Assembly (NCBI GenBank): GCA_021159235.1
Contig: JAGGSF010000008.1
Coordinates: forward strand, 1 to 25,891
Origin: Deltaproteobacteria bacterium
GTDB taxonomy: Bacteria > Campylobacterota_A > Desulfurellia > JAGGSF01
Reading direction: 5' to 3'
DNA: 25,891 nucleotides
Shown: one piece after another, positions 7,373-16,408 of the stretch
Numbering within the stretch: the stretch's first letter is position 1
Layout: the number at the start of each line of letters is the position of its first letter
The notes under the pieces: generated by a model
Told to the model about the DNA's origin: nothing
Database searches by the model: none
Seen by the model: only the letters and a program-made list of their open reading frames with translations
Program-made: the position numbers and the translations under genes

Positions 7373-8314
7373 ATGTTTAAAACGCGAGTCTGTAGTCTTT
7401 TAAATATTGATTATCCCATCATGCAGGGTGGAATGGCTTGGGTTGCCGATGGTATTCTTGCTGCTGCTGTTTCCAATGCGGGAGGGTTAGGTATTATTGG
7501 TGCGGGACACGCTCCTCCGGAAGTGGTGGAAAAGGAAATAGAAAAGGCAATGTCTTTGACGAAGAGATCCTTTGGTGTGAATATCATGCTTTTATCTCCT
7601 TTTGCTGATGAGATTGTGAATTTGGTTGTAGAATATAAAGTAAAGGTGGTTACTACCGGTGCTGGCAGTCCTGGTAAATATATGGATAAACTGAAGACAG
7701 TGGCCAGGGTAATTCCCGTTGTTGCATCGGTAGCGTTGGCTAAGCGTATGCAGCAGATAGGTGCAGATGCGGTGGTGGCTGAAGGGTTGGAATCAGGAGG
7801 GCATATCGGTGAGATCAGTACTATGGCTCTTGTTCCTCAGGTAGCGGATGCTGTGGATATTCCCGTTATTGCCGCTGGTGGTATTGCAGATGGAAGGGGA
7901 TTTTTAGCTGCACTGGCCTTAGGAGCAGAAGGGGTGCAGATGGGAACGAGATTTATTCTTTCTGAGGAGTGTACCGTTCATCCCAATTACAAACAGGCAC
8001 TCCTCAAAGCAAAGGATAGAGATACTGTGGTTACGGGTTTAAGTACTGGCCATCCAACAAGGGTAGTTAAGAATAGGTTAGCTCGAGAATTTGCCTTGAA
8101 GGAAAAACAGGGTGTTTCTGCTGAAGAATTGGAGGAGTTGGGTTCCGGCAAGCTATATGCGGCTGCTCGGGAAGGAGATGTAGTAGGTGGTTCTGTGATG
8201 GCGGGACAGATATGCGGTTTGATAAAGGATATAAAACCGGTGGGAAAGGTCATTAAAGATATTATAGAAGAGGCAAGGATGATTTCACAAAGTTTGAACA
8301 ACCTTGCGGGGTGA
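7373..8314 (+). CDS. fabK: Enoyl-ACP reductase II (FMN-dependent FabK)
   Basis: A 313-residue TIM-barrel flavoprotein of the nitronate monooxygenase-like superfamily that carries out the last reductive step of each elongation cycle. The start PIMQGGMAWVADG, the GGLGIIGAGH loop, ESGGHIGEIST with catalytic-position His144, and the FMN-phosphate region AAGGIADGRG / GAEGVQMGTRF fit FabK. A stand-alone nitronate monooxygenase would share the fold, but the position between fabH and fabD makes FabK the better call. No FabI-type reductase is in the window. Its stop overlaps the GTG start considered for fabD (GTGA). Confidence 0.94.
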   Translation: MFKTRVCSLLNIDYPIMQGGMAWVADGILAAAVSNAGGLGIIGAGHAPPEVVEKEIEKAMSLTKRSFGVNIMLLSPFADEIVNLVVEYKVKVVTTGAGSPGKYMDKLKTVARVIPVVASVALAKRMQQIGADAVVAEGLESGGHIGEISTMALVPQVADAVDIPVIAAGGIADGRGFLAALALGAEGVQMGTRFILSEECTVHPNYKQALLKAKDRDTVVTGLSTGHPTRVVKNRLAREFALKEKQGVSAEELEELGSGKLYAAAREGDVVGGSVMAGQICGLIKDIKPVGKVIKDIIEEARMISQSLNNLAG

Positions 8315-9252
8315 GAATGCGTTTTCTCATGTTCACAGGCCAGGGTTCTCAGTTTGTGGGAATGGGAAAAGATATTTATGATGAATTTCCTCTATCAAAA
8401 AGGATATATGAAGAGGCAAATGAAGCACTGCATTTTGATTTAAGGAGGTTGATGTTTGAAGGACCGGGAGAGAAATTAGATCAAACTGCTTTTGCTCAAC
8501 CTGCTATTCTGGTTCATTCTTATATTATATATTTTCTTCTTCAGCGAGAGTATGGGTTTGATTTTGATGTATGTGGGGGACATAGTTTGGGTGAGTATAC
8601 TGCATTTGTGGCAACGGGAGCCCTGAGTTTTTCGGATGCGGTGTGGGCAGTGCATATGAGGGGTAAGTTCATGCAGGAAGCAGTCCCCTTAGATGAGGGC
8701 GGAATGATGGCTGTAATTACAGATAAGGAAAAGGAGATAGAAGATCTATGTGAAACTATCTCCAAAGATGGAAAATTCTATGTTTGCATCGCTAATTACA
8801 ATTCGGATACTCAAATTGTTCTGTCAGGTCTTACACCGGGATTGAGAAGGGCAAGAAGGTTAATAGAAGAAAAAGGATGGGGGAAGGTTATACCACTTAA
8901 TGTAAGTGCTCCCTTTCATAGTAAACTGATGAAAAATGCAGGGGAGAGATTGGCGGATGTTCTGAGAGATATTCCATTTAAAAAAACAGAAAAACCTGTA
9001 ATAGAAAATGTGGCCTCTTCTGTTGTTTATGGAGGAGGTGAGGCGAGGAAGGTGTTGATCGAACAGATGACAAATCCTGTAAGGTGGCGAGATAATGTGA
9101 AGAGGGCGAGGGATCTGGGTTGCCTGGAGTTTGTGGAATGTGGGCCGAAAAATGTATTGTCTAATCTTTTAAAAAGGAGGTCCAAAGAGTTGAAGATTTA
9201 CTGTTGTACAGATACAATAACATTAAAAAGATTTGGAGAAAAGGATGTATAA
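8311..9252 (+). CDS. fabD: Malonyl-CoA:ACP transacylase
   Basis: About 313 residues. It moves malonyl from CoA to ACP. Visible active-site elements are the oxyanion-loop GQGSQ near the N-terminus, the nucleophile in GHSLGEY (Ser92), Arg117 in MRGKFMQEAVP and His203 in APFHSKLM. Two starts are possible: the GTG at 8311, overlapping the fabK stop, or an ATG at 8317 with a CGGGGTGA ribosome-site match five bases ahead. The ATG, giving 311 residues beginning MRFLMFTGQGSQ, may be the real one. Its end overlaps fabG by 8 bases. Confidence 0.96.
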   Translation: MRMRFLMFTGQGSQFVGMGKDIYDEFPLSKRIYEEANEALHFDLRRLMFEGPGEKLDQTAFAQPAILVHSYIIYFLLQREYGFDFDVCGGHSLGEYTAFVATGALSFSDAVWAVHMRGKFMQEAVPLDEGGMMAVITDKEKEIEDLCETISKDGKFYVCIANYNSDTQIVLSGLTPGLRRARRLIEEKGWGKVIPLNVSAPFHSKLMKNAGERLADVLRDIPFKKTEKPVIENVASSVVYGGGEARKVLIEQMTNPVRWRDNVKRARDLGCLEFVECGPKNVLSNLLKRRSKELKIYCCTDTITLKRFGEKDV

Positions 9253-9985
9253 GGGAAAATTGGCAGTAGTTACAGGGGCTTTTCGTGGAATAGGAAGGGC
9301 TTGCGCAGAAAAACTGGCTGAAAGTGGGGTAAAAGTTGTCATAAATGATGTTTACAACAGGGAACAGGCGGAAAGGGTAAGAGAAGAGATTGAGGAATCC
9401 GGTGGAATATGTGATATAATGATGTTTGATGTTTCCAGCTATAGAGAGGTAGAAGAAGGCTTTGCTAAGATAGTGGAAAAGTGGGGAAATGTGGACTATC
9501 TGGTAAACAATGCGGGCATTGTAGATGATAATCTGATTTTAAGGATGAAACCCGAGAGTTTTAAAAAGGTGGTAGATGTAAATTTAATCGGTGCTTTTAA
9601 TTGCACGAAGCAGGTAGTAAGGAATATGGTAAAGCAAAAGTTCGGTGTTATTGTTAATATATCTTCTATTGTGGGACTTTCTGGGAATGCTGGCCAGTGC
9701 AATTACGCCGCATCAAAGGCAGGTATTGTTGGTTTTACAAAAAGCCTGGCAAAAGAACTGGCTTCAAAGAATATTAGGGTTAATGCTGTTGCTCCGGGAT
9801 TTATTGAAACCGGTATGACGAAAAAGATACCTGCGAAAGATAGAGAGAGATTAGTAGAGAATATTCCCTTAAACAGGCTGGGGAAGCCAGAAGATGTAGC
9901 CAATGTAGTGGCATTTTTATTGAGTGAAGAGGCGAGCTATATTACAGGAGAAGTGATAAGTGTAAGTGGAGGATTACATATATAA
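9245..9985 (+). CDS. fabG: 3-oxoacyl-ACP reductase
   Basis: A 246-residue short-chain dehydrogenase that reduces 3-oxoacyl-ACP with NADPH. The nucleotide-binding glycine motif VTGAFRGIGRA, the NNAG motif (about 88-91) and the catalytic Ser141, Tyr154 and Lys158 (NISS and YAASK) are present, plus the FabG-type APGFIETGMT and YITGEVISVSGG ends. I place the start at ATG 9245 (MYKGKLAVVTG) with GGAG upstream. An in-frame TTG twelve bases earlier would add four residues and is less likely. It overlaps fabD by 8 bases and precedes acpP, as in many fab clusters. Confidence 0.97.
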   Translation: MYKGKLAVVTGAFRGIGRACAEKLAESGVKVVINDVYNREQAERVREEIEESGGICDIMMFDVSSYREVEEGFAKIVEKWGNVDYLVNNAGIVDDNLILRMKPESFKKVVDVNLIGAFNCTKQVVRNMVKQKFGVIVNISSIVGLSGNAGQCNYAASKAGIVGFTKSLAKELASKNIRVNAVAPGFIETGMTKKIPAKDRERLVENIPLNRLGKPEDVANVVAFLLSEEASYITGEVISVSGGLHI

Positions 9986-9995
9986 AAATTTTTAA

Positions 9996-10238
<243 letters not shown>

Positions 10239-10247
10239 AAAAGGCAG

Positions 10248-11480
10248 ATGAAAAGAATTGTGGTTACAGGTGTAGGGGCGGTAACGCCGGTTGGACTTGA
10301 TGCCAGGACAAGTTTTGAAAACATAGTAAAGGGTAAATCAGGCATAGGCTATATTACAAAATTTGATGCTTCTAACTTTAGGGTGCGTATTGCTGGTGAA
10401 GTGAAGGACTTTAATCCAGACAGATATGTTCCCAAGAAGGATGTTAAAAAATACGATCTGTTCTCTTTATATGCGATTGCAGCAACAAAAGAAGCACTGG
10501 ATGATGCAGGGATAGAGACAGAAAAGGAGGATAAAGAAAGGATTGGGGTCAGTGTAGGTTCAGGCATAGGAGGGTTGCCAACCATAGAAAAGTATAAAGA
10601 GATATGCTTGGAGAAGGGAGAAAAGTCCATCTCACCCTTTTTTATCCCCCTGGCTGTAATTAACATGGCATCCTGTGATATTGCTATAATGTATGGTTTT
10701 AAAGGTCCAAATTTTAGTGATGTAACGGCATGCGCTACTGGTGCTCATTCCATAGGACTGGCAATGAGAGCTATTCAGTATGGTGATGCAGATATAATGA
10801 TTGCAGGAGGGACAGAATCTGCCATCTGTCCTTTAGCCATAGGGGGATTTTCATCTATGAGGGCACTTTCTACGAGAAATGATGAACCGGAGGCGGCATC
10901 TCGTCCCTTTGACAGAGATAGGGATGGTTTTATTGTAAGTGAAGGAGCAGGGGTGGTAATCCTGGAGGAGTATGAACATGCTAAAAGACGGGGAGCAGAG
11001 ATATATGCAGAATTATGTGGTTTTGGTATGTCCTGTGATGCATATCATATAACGGCACCTGATCCGGATGGAGAGGGAGCAAGCCTGGCAATGGAAAATG
11101 CGCTGAAAGATGCACATTGTAATTTGGAAGATGTGGATTATATTAATGCCCATGGCACATCTACCCATTATAATGATATTGTGGAAACAAGAGCTATAAA
11201 AAAATTATTCAAGGAACATGCATATAAACTTTGTGTAAGTTCTAACAAATCACAGATTGGTCATCTCTTAGGTGCAGCAGGAGGAGTAGAGGCGGTGTTT
11301 ACTGTTTTAACCGTGAAAAACGGCATAGTTCCACCTACCATAAATCTGGAACATCCAGATCCGGAGTGCGACCTGAATTATGTGCCAAATGTAGCTCAAG
11401 AAAAGGAAATAAATGTAGCTATGAACAATTCTTTTGGTTTTGGAGGAACAAACGCTGTTCTGGTATTCAGGAAGCTATGA
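10248..11480 (+). CDS. fabF: 3-oxoacyl-ACP synthase II
   Basis: A 410-residue condensing enzyme that elongates acyl-ACP with malonyl-ACP. The Cys-His-His triad is complete: Cys162 (TACATGAH), His302 ([11 protein letters not shown]) and His339 ([12 protein letters not shown]). The N-terminus [14 protein letters not shown] and the C-terminal [11 protein letters not shown] are typical. Length fits FabF. It ends in an ATGA overlap with the HAD phosphatase gene, so the fab cluster continues without a break into unrelated housekeeping genes. No FabB or FabZ gene lies beside it. Confidence 0.98.
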   Translation: MKRIVVTGVGAVTPVGLDARTSFENIVKGKSGIGYITKFDASNFRVRIAGEVKDFNPDRYVPKKDVKKYDLFSLYAIAATKEALDDAGIETEKEDKERIGVSVGSGIGGLPTIEKYKEICLEKGEKSISPFFIPLAVINMASCDIAIMYGFKGPNFSDVTACATGAHSIGLAMRAIQYGDADIMIAGGTESAICPLAIGGFSSMRALSTRNDEPEAASRPFDRDRDGFIVSEGAGVVILEEYEHAKRRGAEIYAELCGFGMSCDAYHITAPDPDGEGASLAMENALKDAHCNLEDVDYINAHGTSTHYNDIVETRAIKKLFKEHAYKLCVSSNKSQIGHLLGAAGGVEAVFTVLTVKNGIVPPTINLEHPDPECDLNYVPNVAQEKEINVAMNNSFGFGGTNAVLVFRKL

Positions 11481-12118
11481 GAGCAGTGCTGTTTGATCTG
11501 GACGGAACACTTGTAGATTCTCGCAAAGATATTGCAAATGCCGTGAATGCAACCTTAAATAAATTTGGTTTGCCAGAGGAAGAGGAGGAGGAGATCTTTC
11601 AGTTTGTAGGCAACGGCGTTCAAAATTTTATAAAGAAGGTATTGAGAGATAAGGGAAAGGAGGAGATATATCCATTATTTCTTCCTTCTTTTCTTGAATT
11701 TTACTATGAACATATAGACGAACATACAAAGCCCTTTGAGGGAGTGAGGGAGGTGTTGAGCACCTTAGCCAGAGACAATTGTGTTTTAGCGGTAGTGAGC
11801 AATAAGTTGGAAAAATTTGCGTGCAAGCTTTTGAAGAGCCTTGATCTTTTTTACTTCTTTGATTTTATTTGCGGGTGTGATACATTCGGTGTTAAAAAGC
11901 CAGATCCGTTGGTTGTTTCAAGTGTTTGCAGGTCTCTTAAGATGGAGGCAAAAGACAGCATGCTGGTGGGAGATAGTGAAAATGATATTGTAGCTGCTAA
12001 AAAGGCAGGGGCAGTTTCAACCTGTGTTACCTACGGTTTTAGACCGGAAGAAGTATTGCTTCAGTTTAAACCGCATTTTGTTATTCATGATCCTCGTCAA
12101 CTTTTGACGATTGTTTAA
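11477..12118 (+). CDS. HAD-superfamily phosphatase, phosphoglycolate phosphatase (Gph)-like
   Basis: A 213-residue haloacid dehalogenase-type hydrolase. Motif [11 protein letters not shown] holds nucleophile Asp7 and Asp9. Motif II is VVSNK, motif III is GVKKPDP, and motif IV is [16 protein letters not shown]. The helical cap between motifs I and II puts it in the Gph/beta-phosphoglucomutase group. Phosphoglycolate, pyrophosphate or a sugar phosphate are all possible substrates. The ATG at 11477 overlaps the fabF stop by 4 bases; longer in-frame versions would lie inside fabF and are not needed. Its TAA overlaps the next ATG by one base. Confidence 0.88.
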   Translation: MRAVLFDLDGTLVDSRKDIANAVNATLNKFGLPEEEEEEIFQFVGNGVQNFIKKVLRDKGKEEIYPLFLPSFLEFYYEHIDEHTKPFEGVREVLSTLARDNCVLAVVSNKLEKFACKLLKSLDLFYFFDFICGCDTFGVKKPDPLVVSSVCRSLKMEAKDSMLVGDSENDIVAAKKAGAVSTCVTYGFRPEEVLLQFKPHFVIHDPRQLLTIV

Positions 12119-13254
12119 TGTATCTGAAATCATCCCTTTTTTCTGAATTTATAGGCTGGTTGAAAAAAAGAAGGGGGAAACTTTATTTGGTTGGAGGGAT
12201 GGTAAGGGACTATCTGTGGGGTAGAAGTTCGGAAGACTATGATGTAGTAGTCTCTAAGGATGTTGATATAAAGGAGTTTTTTGGGGAAAAGAATATAAGA
12301 TTTGTTTATTATGAGAGAGGAGGGGTGAAAACATACAAGGCGTGGCCAGATAAAGCAGAGATAGATGTTTGCGAAATGAGAGCTAAAAGTATAGAAGAAG
12401 ATTTGAAGAAGAGAGATTTTACAATAAATGCTATCGCTTATGATGTAGAAGAAAAAAGATTTGTAGATCCTCTGGATGGAAGGAGGGATATAGAGGATAA
12501 GAGAGTGAGAATGTGTTATAAACAGGCTTTTATGGATGATCCGTTGAGGATCTTGAGACTGTTCCGCCTTTCCACGGAATTTTCTTTAACCATTGATAGA
12601 GAGACATTGGATGAGTGTAAAAAGGCTATAGAATTTTTAACTTCTGTTTCCGTGGAGAGAATAGGAGAGGAGTTGAAAAAGATCCTTCTTCTCCCGTTTT
12701 CATTTAAATATTTTCCATTAATGGAGAACATCGGTTTGATGGAAAAACTTTTTCCCCATACGAAGAGGAATCTAACATTATACATTGCACTGGATAGAGA
12801 GATTGGAAAATGGAAGATCAACCTTGATACACGTAAGCTCCTTTCTTTAAAAGTTGCTGCATTCTTGGGAAAAGATGCCGAAAGATGGAGTGATTTTTAC
12901 TGTTTTGGAAAAAGAGTAGGGAAATGGGCAAAACTGTGGTTCGAAAACAGGCTTCTTCCCTATAAAGTGTGGAAAGGAGAGGAAAGTTTGGGCAGGTTAA
13001 TCGTTGACTTTAAAGAAGACTGTTTACCTCTATCTGTTTTTTCTGCGGCCTGTATTTCTCAGGAACCGTTTGAACAGTTTGTGAGAAAGATATTTTTAAA
13101 TTATAAAAGATGGGAGGAAAAAATAAGGATGATAGATGGTTGGGATGTGATGAGTATAGAGCCGGAGAAAAGAGGCGAGGTTTTGCGTTCTTTAAGGATA
13201 AAGATTATAGACCGAAATGTGAATAAGGACGGGTGCCTGAGGTCTATAACATGA
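12118..13254 (+). CDS. cca: tRNA nucleotidyltransferase / poly(A) polymerase family protein (CCA-adding type)
   Basis: A 378-residue class II nucleotidyltransferase. The head domain has LVGGMVRDYLWG followed by the metal-binding EDYDVVV. Then come the KKRDFTINAIAYD block, the DPLDGRRDIEDKRVR neck start, and DDPLRILRLFRLSTEF with SVERIGEELKKIL, the motifs that read the nucleobase. The C-terminal body lacks an evident HD domain. It probably adds or repairs the tRNA 3' CCA. A CC-only, A-only or polyadenylating role cannot be excluded from the sequence. At least one tRNA gene in the window (19554) lacks encoded CCA, so such an activity is needed. It overlaps both neighbours (TAATG and ATGA). Confidence 0.88.
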   Translation: MYLKSSLFSEFIGWLKKRRGKLYLVGGMVRDYLWGRSSEDYDVVVSKDVDIKEFFGEKNIRFVYYERGGVKTYKAWPDKAEIDVCEMRAKSIEEDLKKRDFTINAIAYDVEEKRFVDPLDGRRDIEDKRVRMCYKQAFMDDPLRILRLFRLSTEFSLTIDRETLDECKKAIEFLTSVSVERIGEELKKILLLPFSFKYFPLMENIGLMEKLFPHTKRNLTLYIALDREIGKWKINLDTRKLLSLKVAAFLGKDAERWSDFYCFGKRVGKWAKLWFENRLLPYKVWKGEESLGRLIVDFKEDCLPLSVFSAACISQEPFEQFVRKIFLNYKRWEEKIRMIDGWDVMSIEPEKRGEVLRSLRIKIIDRNVNKDGCLRSIT

Positions 13255-14975
13255 ATATAAATGCAGAGATTTCCAATATGTTTGAGAAAATAGCAAATAT
13301 CTTGGAATTTAGAGGAGAAAATGTATTCAGGGTTGTAGCCTACAGAAAGGCAGCTCGCAGTATCAGAGAGCTTACTTCTCCACTTTCCAAGATTATGGAG
13401 GAAGGGAAATTAACAGAAATACCGGGGGTGGGGAAAGATCTGGCAGCATATATTGAAGAGTATATAAAAAGAGGAAAGATAACATTGTATGAACAACTAA
13501 AGCAGGAAGTGTCGGAAAAGCTGATCGATCTTTCTGACATTCAGGGATTGGGTCCCAAGACATTGAGAAAGTTGCATGATGTTTACAGTATAGAGAGTCT
13601 ACAGGATCTAAAAGAACTCATCAGGGATAAAGAGGAGTTGCCTGAGGCAGGATTGAGAAAAAAGAGTCTGGAAAACCTGCGCCAGGGCATTGAGCTTTAT
13701 GAACAGAGGCAGAAGCGTTTTTTATTGGGTGTAGCTTTGCCTGTTGCGGAGAATCTCCGTGAGAGGGTGAGGGAACTTCCTACTGTTTCTCAGGTAGAAT
13801 TGGCGGGTTCTTGCCGTCGTGGAAAGGAAACGGTGGGAGATCTGGATATCTTGTGTGTAGCGGAAGATGGAGCAGGGGTAATTGATGCATTTACAAGGTT
13901 TGATGAGGTAAAAAGGGTTCTGGCCAAGGGCTCTACCAAGGGCAGTGTAATCTTGGAGAACAATTTACAGGTTGATTTAAGGGTGGTAGAGGGAAAGTCT
14001 TATGGTGCTGCTCTGCAGTATTTTACAGGCTCAAAGGCGCACAATGTGCATTTGAGAAGAATAGCCAGGCAAAGAGGGATAAAGATAAATGAATATGGTG
14101 TATTTAGGGGTGAGAAGAGAATCGGCGGCGAGAATGAAGAGGATATATATGAGGCATTGGATATGGTGTGGATACCACCCGTTCTAAGAGAGGATAGAGG
14201 AGAGATAGAGAAAGCAGCAGAAAAGAGGTTGCCAAAGCTGGTTTCAGTTTCTGATATAAAGGGTGATTTACATGTTCATTCTAAATGGAGCGATGGTGTA
14301 TTGAGTATTGAAGAAATAGTTCAAGAGGCAATAAAAAGAAAGTATGAGTATATTGCCATTACAGATCATTCTCCTTCCTCTCGTATTGCCAATGGTCTGT
14401 CCATAGAAAGGCTGTATGATAAGTTGGAGGAGATAGACAGATTAAGGGAAAGGTTTAAGGGAAAGATAAGTATTTTTTCTGGTTCTGAAGTGGACATAAG
14501 GAATGATGGTTCACTGGATTATCCCGATAATGTTTTGAAGGATTTAGATATAGTTCTGGTTGCTATACATGCAGGATTTAGGCAGGATGAATCAAAGATT
14601 ACAGGGAGGATAGTAGATGCCCTGTCCAACAGATATGTGCATATCCTGGCTCATCCCACGGGAAGGATGATCGGGATAAGGGAACCTTATAGGGTAAATA
14701 TGGAGAAGGTGTTTGAAGCGGCGAAGAAATACAGCAAGTGTTTGGAGATAAACGCCCAGATAATGAGACTGGATCTGGAAGACATTTATGTAAGAGAGGC
14801 GATAAGAAGAGGAATAAAACTATCTATAGCTACAGATACACATCATCGTGAAAACTTTGATTATATGAGATTCGGTGTCTACACTGCACAGAGGGGATGG
14901 GCAGAACCAAAAGATATTATAAATACCTATCCTTTTCCTAAGCTGATGATGTTTCTGAAGAAAGCTTATGGATAG
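13251..14975 (+). CDS. polX: DNA polymerase X family with C-terminal PHP domain
   Basis: A 574-residue bacterial/archaeal-type PolX, a small gap-filling repair polymerase fused to a PHP phosphoesterase domain that often acts as a 3'-5' exonuclease or AP endonuclease. An N-terminal 8-kDa-like domain is followed by two helix-hairpin-helix motifs (IPGVGKDLAAYI and IQGLGPKTLRKL). The polymerase palm has GSCRRGKETVGDLDIL with Asp197, Asp199 and Asp242. The PHP domain starts at GDLHVHSKWSDG (His341, His343) with ITDHSPSS (His373) and further His ligands to the end. The ATG at 13251 overlaps the cca stop and has a TGAGGT site; an in-frame GTG at 13233 is less likely. Last gene of the operon; its end overlaps rpsT. 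Confidence 0.96.
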   Translation: MNINAEISNMFEKIANILEFRGENVFRVVAYRKAARSIRELTSPLSKIMEEGKLTEIPGVGKDLAAYIEEYIKRGKITLYEQLKQEVSEKLIDLSDIQGLGPKTLRKLHDVYSIESLQDLKELIRDKEELPEAGLRKKSLENLRQGIELYEQRQKRFLLGVALPVAENLRERVRELPTVSQVELAGSCRRGKETVGDLDILCVAEDGAGVIDAFTRFDEVKRVLAKGSTKGSVILENNLQVDLRVVEGKSYGAALQYFTGSKAHNVHLRRIARQRGIKINEYGVFRGEKRIGGENEEDIYEALDMVWIPPVLREDRGEIEKAAEKRLPKLVSVSDIKGDLHVHSKWSDGVLSIEEIVQEAIKRKYEYIAITDHSPSSRIANGLSIERLYDKLEEIDRLRERFKGKISIFSGSEVDIRNDGSLDYPDNVLKDLDIVLVAIHAGFRQDESKITGRIVDALSNRYVHILAHPTGRMIGIREPYRVNMEKVFEAAKKYSKCLEINAQIMRLDLEDIYVREAIRRGIKLSIATDTHHRENFDYMRFGVYTAQRGWAEPKDIINTYPFPKLMMFLKKAYG

Positions 14976-15219
14976 CCTTCGCCAATTTGGATGTAAGACG
15001 GGAGGCTTTATTCTTATGGATCACCCCCTTAGAAGCGATATGGTTGATGGTTTTTTCCGCTTGCTTAAATGCTTTTTGCGCTTCTTCTAAATTTTTGTCT
15101 TCAATTTTCTCCCTTACTGTTCTTATTACATTTTTTAAACGGGTGCGGTAAGCCTTATTTCTCATATATCTCTTCTTGTTCTGTCGCATCCGCTTTGCGG
15201 CCGATTTATGCTGTGGCAT
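14938..15219 (-). CDS. rpsT: 30S ribosomal protein S20
   Basis: A 93-residue basic helical ribosomal protein. The N-terminus MPQHKSAAKRMRQNKKR, the NKAYRTRLKNVIRTV helix and HKNKASRLTSKLAKAIHKL near the end are typical of S20. It binds 16S rRNA early in 30S assembly. A strong AGGAGGT site precedes the ATG, and a good promoter lies just upstream (15243-15271). It converges on polX and the two coding regions overlap by 38 bases. The C-terminal tail (SSETSSA), which lies in the overlap, is slightly longer than usual. Confidence 0.96.
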   Translation of the reverse strand: MPQHKSAAKRMRQNKKRYMRNKAYRTRLKNVIRTVREKIEDKNLEEAQKAFKQAEKTINHIASKGVIHKNKASRLTSKLAKAIHKLSSETSSA

Positions 15220-15242
15220 ATAACCTCCTGAATTTTTTGCAA

Positions 15243-15271
15243 ATTTAACATGTAGGGTATGTGAAAGTCAA
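15243..15271 (-). promoter_or_regulatory. Sigma70-type promoter for rpsT
   Basis: On the minus strand TTGACT (15266-15271) is followed after 17 bases by TTAAAT (15243-15248), five of six and four of six matches to the consensus boxes. It lies 24 bases upstream of the rpsT ATG, with the AGGAGG site between. The spacing is ideal. Confidence 0.55.
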
Positions 15272-15279
15272 GTATGCAG

Positions 15280-15308
15280 TTGCTATATCAATCCAAAATT
15301 TTTATATT
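15280..15308 (+). promoter_or_regulatory. Candidate promoter for the exported-protein / methyltransferase cassette
   Basis: TTGCTA (15280-15285), a 17-base spacer and TATATT (15303-15308), about 20 bases before the ATG at 15329. A strong AAGGAGG site follows at about 15314-15321. It is divergent from the rpsT promoter in the same 109-base spacer. Confidence 0.42.
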
Positions 15309-15328
15309 AGAGGTAAGGAGGTTCTGTT

Positions 15329-15904
15329 ATGGATAAAAAATATCTATTGATGGTTGTGCTGTTTGTTTTGGTGGTATTCACTCCAAACTGTAGCAGAGCT
15401 TCACAATCCCGGTTGATGTTGCCGCTAAAGGAGGATATATTGGTAAGGGTAGAGGGGACAGTTCTTCATTATCAAAAAAAATCTTTCTGGAACGAAGATG
15501 CATTTTTAAAGATTTTGAAGAAAAGAGATGAAATTGAACTCAGTCAGATCAAGAGATTTAAAGATGATCTATTTAAATATGGTGAAGGTGGAGAATATGC
15601 TACATCTTTTGATGTAAAATTCGACAAAGTAGAAAGATCTATTACATTGAGATGTGATGTTACGGGAGCGGTATCAAAAACTGGAAATAACTACCGCGCT
15701 ACATTTATGTGGTTGTTGAGACCTCTGGGATTGGATTTTATCGATAATGATTTTAGTGAATCTAAGGATGAGCTCTTCTGGGGAGGATTGGTTGATAATG
15801 TTTCAACTACCGTTAAGATTATGCTGCCACCTAAGGATTCTGTTTACTCTGCCTGGCATCATCCAAATGGCCACTGTCATGCCCATGTTTGGTGGACAGA
15901 ATGA
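15329..15904 (+). CDS. Exported protein of unknown function with C-terminal His/Cys cluster
   Basis: A 191-residue protein I do not recognise. Residues 1-26 look like a signal peptide: MDKK, a hydrophobic stretch YLLMVVLFVLVVF, then TPNCSRAS. The cysteine could suggest a lipoprotein, but TPNC is a poor lipobox; cleavage after SRA is an alternative. The rest is mixed alpha/beta with several amphipathic strands (FDVKFDKVERSITLRCDVTG). The last 15 residues carry five His and one Cys (AWHHPNGHCHAHVWWTE, residues 175-191), a plausible metal site. It starts a coupled cassette: its TGA overlaps the methyltransferase ATG. A role outside the cytoplasm or in the membrane periplasmic face is inferred only from the signal sequence. 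Confidence 0.75.
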   Translation: MDKKYLLMVVLFVLVVFTPNCSRASQSRLMLPLKEDILVRVEGTVLHYQKKSFWNEDAFLKILKKRDEIELSQIKRFKDDLFKYGEGGEYATSFDVKFDKVERSITLRCDVTGAVSKTGNNYRATFMWLLRPLGLDFIDNDFSESKDELFWGGLVDNVSTTVKIMLPPKDSVYSAWHHPNGHCHAHVWWTE

Positions 15905-16407
15905 ATGAACTGGATAAGAGAATTGATGTCTTAGAAAAAGGCAAAGTAAGAGGCAAAACCCTGCTGGATATTGGGGTAGGGCCTCTATCTTTTATTGCGG
16001 CCAGAGATTTTAACTGTAGAGTTACAAATATTGATGTTTCAATAGAGGTTCTAAGAGAAGCAAAGAAAGAGGCGGAAAAGGAAAAGTTGAATATTGAATT
16101 TGAGTGTGCAGATGCAACAAATCTGCCTTACAAGGATGATGCATTTGATGTAGTTGTAAGCTATGCCGCCCTGCACCATATCAATGTAGATAGAAGAAAG
16201 GATTTCATTCGTGAAACATATAGAGTGGCAAGGGAAAAACTTATCATAGCTGAATACAACAAAACGGGTTTCAATCAGATTCATCCTATGAACGACTACC
16301 AACCAGTAAACCTTGATTGGCTGGAGAAAGAGCTGAGTATTTTAGGGGATGTGGAGAAATATTCTAATAAATGGATGAATATATATATGTGTTATAAGGG
16401 GGCTTAA
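15901..16407 (+). CDS. Class I SAM-dependent methyltransferase, small
   Basis: A 168-residue Rossmann-fold methyltransferase. Motif I is LLDIGVGPLS (residues 21-30), the acidic end of strand 2 is NIDVS (Asp45), ECADATNLPYKDDAFDVVVSYAALHHI spans motifs II-III of the UbiE/Methyltransf_11 type, and EKLIIAEYN follows. It is short because the usual N-terminal helices are nearly absent, so it may need a partner or act on a small molecule. The ATG at 15901 overlaps the previous stop by 4 bases with GGTGG ahead; in-frame TTG (15889) and GTG (15892) are alternatives. Substrate unknown. It is one base from the next gene. Confidence 0.82.
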   Translation: MNELDKRIDVLEKGKVRGKTLLDIGVGPLSFIAARDFNCRVTNIDVSIEVLREAKKEAEKEKLNIEFECADATNLPYKDDAFDVVVSYAALHHINVDRRKDFIRETYRVAREKLIIAEYNKTGFNQIHPMNDYQPVNLDWLEKELSILGDVEKYSNKWMNIYMCYKGA

Positions 16408-16408
16408 G

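Noticed and set aside
11366-11476. Longer HAD phosphatase starting inside fabF
   Set aside because: The ATG at 11477 forms a standard ATGA overlap and begins exactly at the HAD motif I strand; the upstream part is the fabF sequence in another frame.
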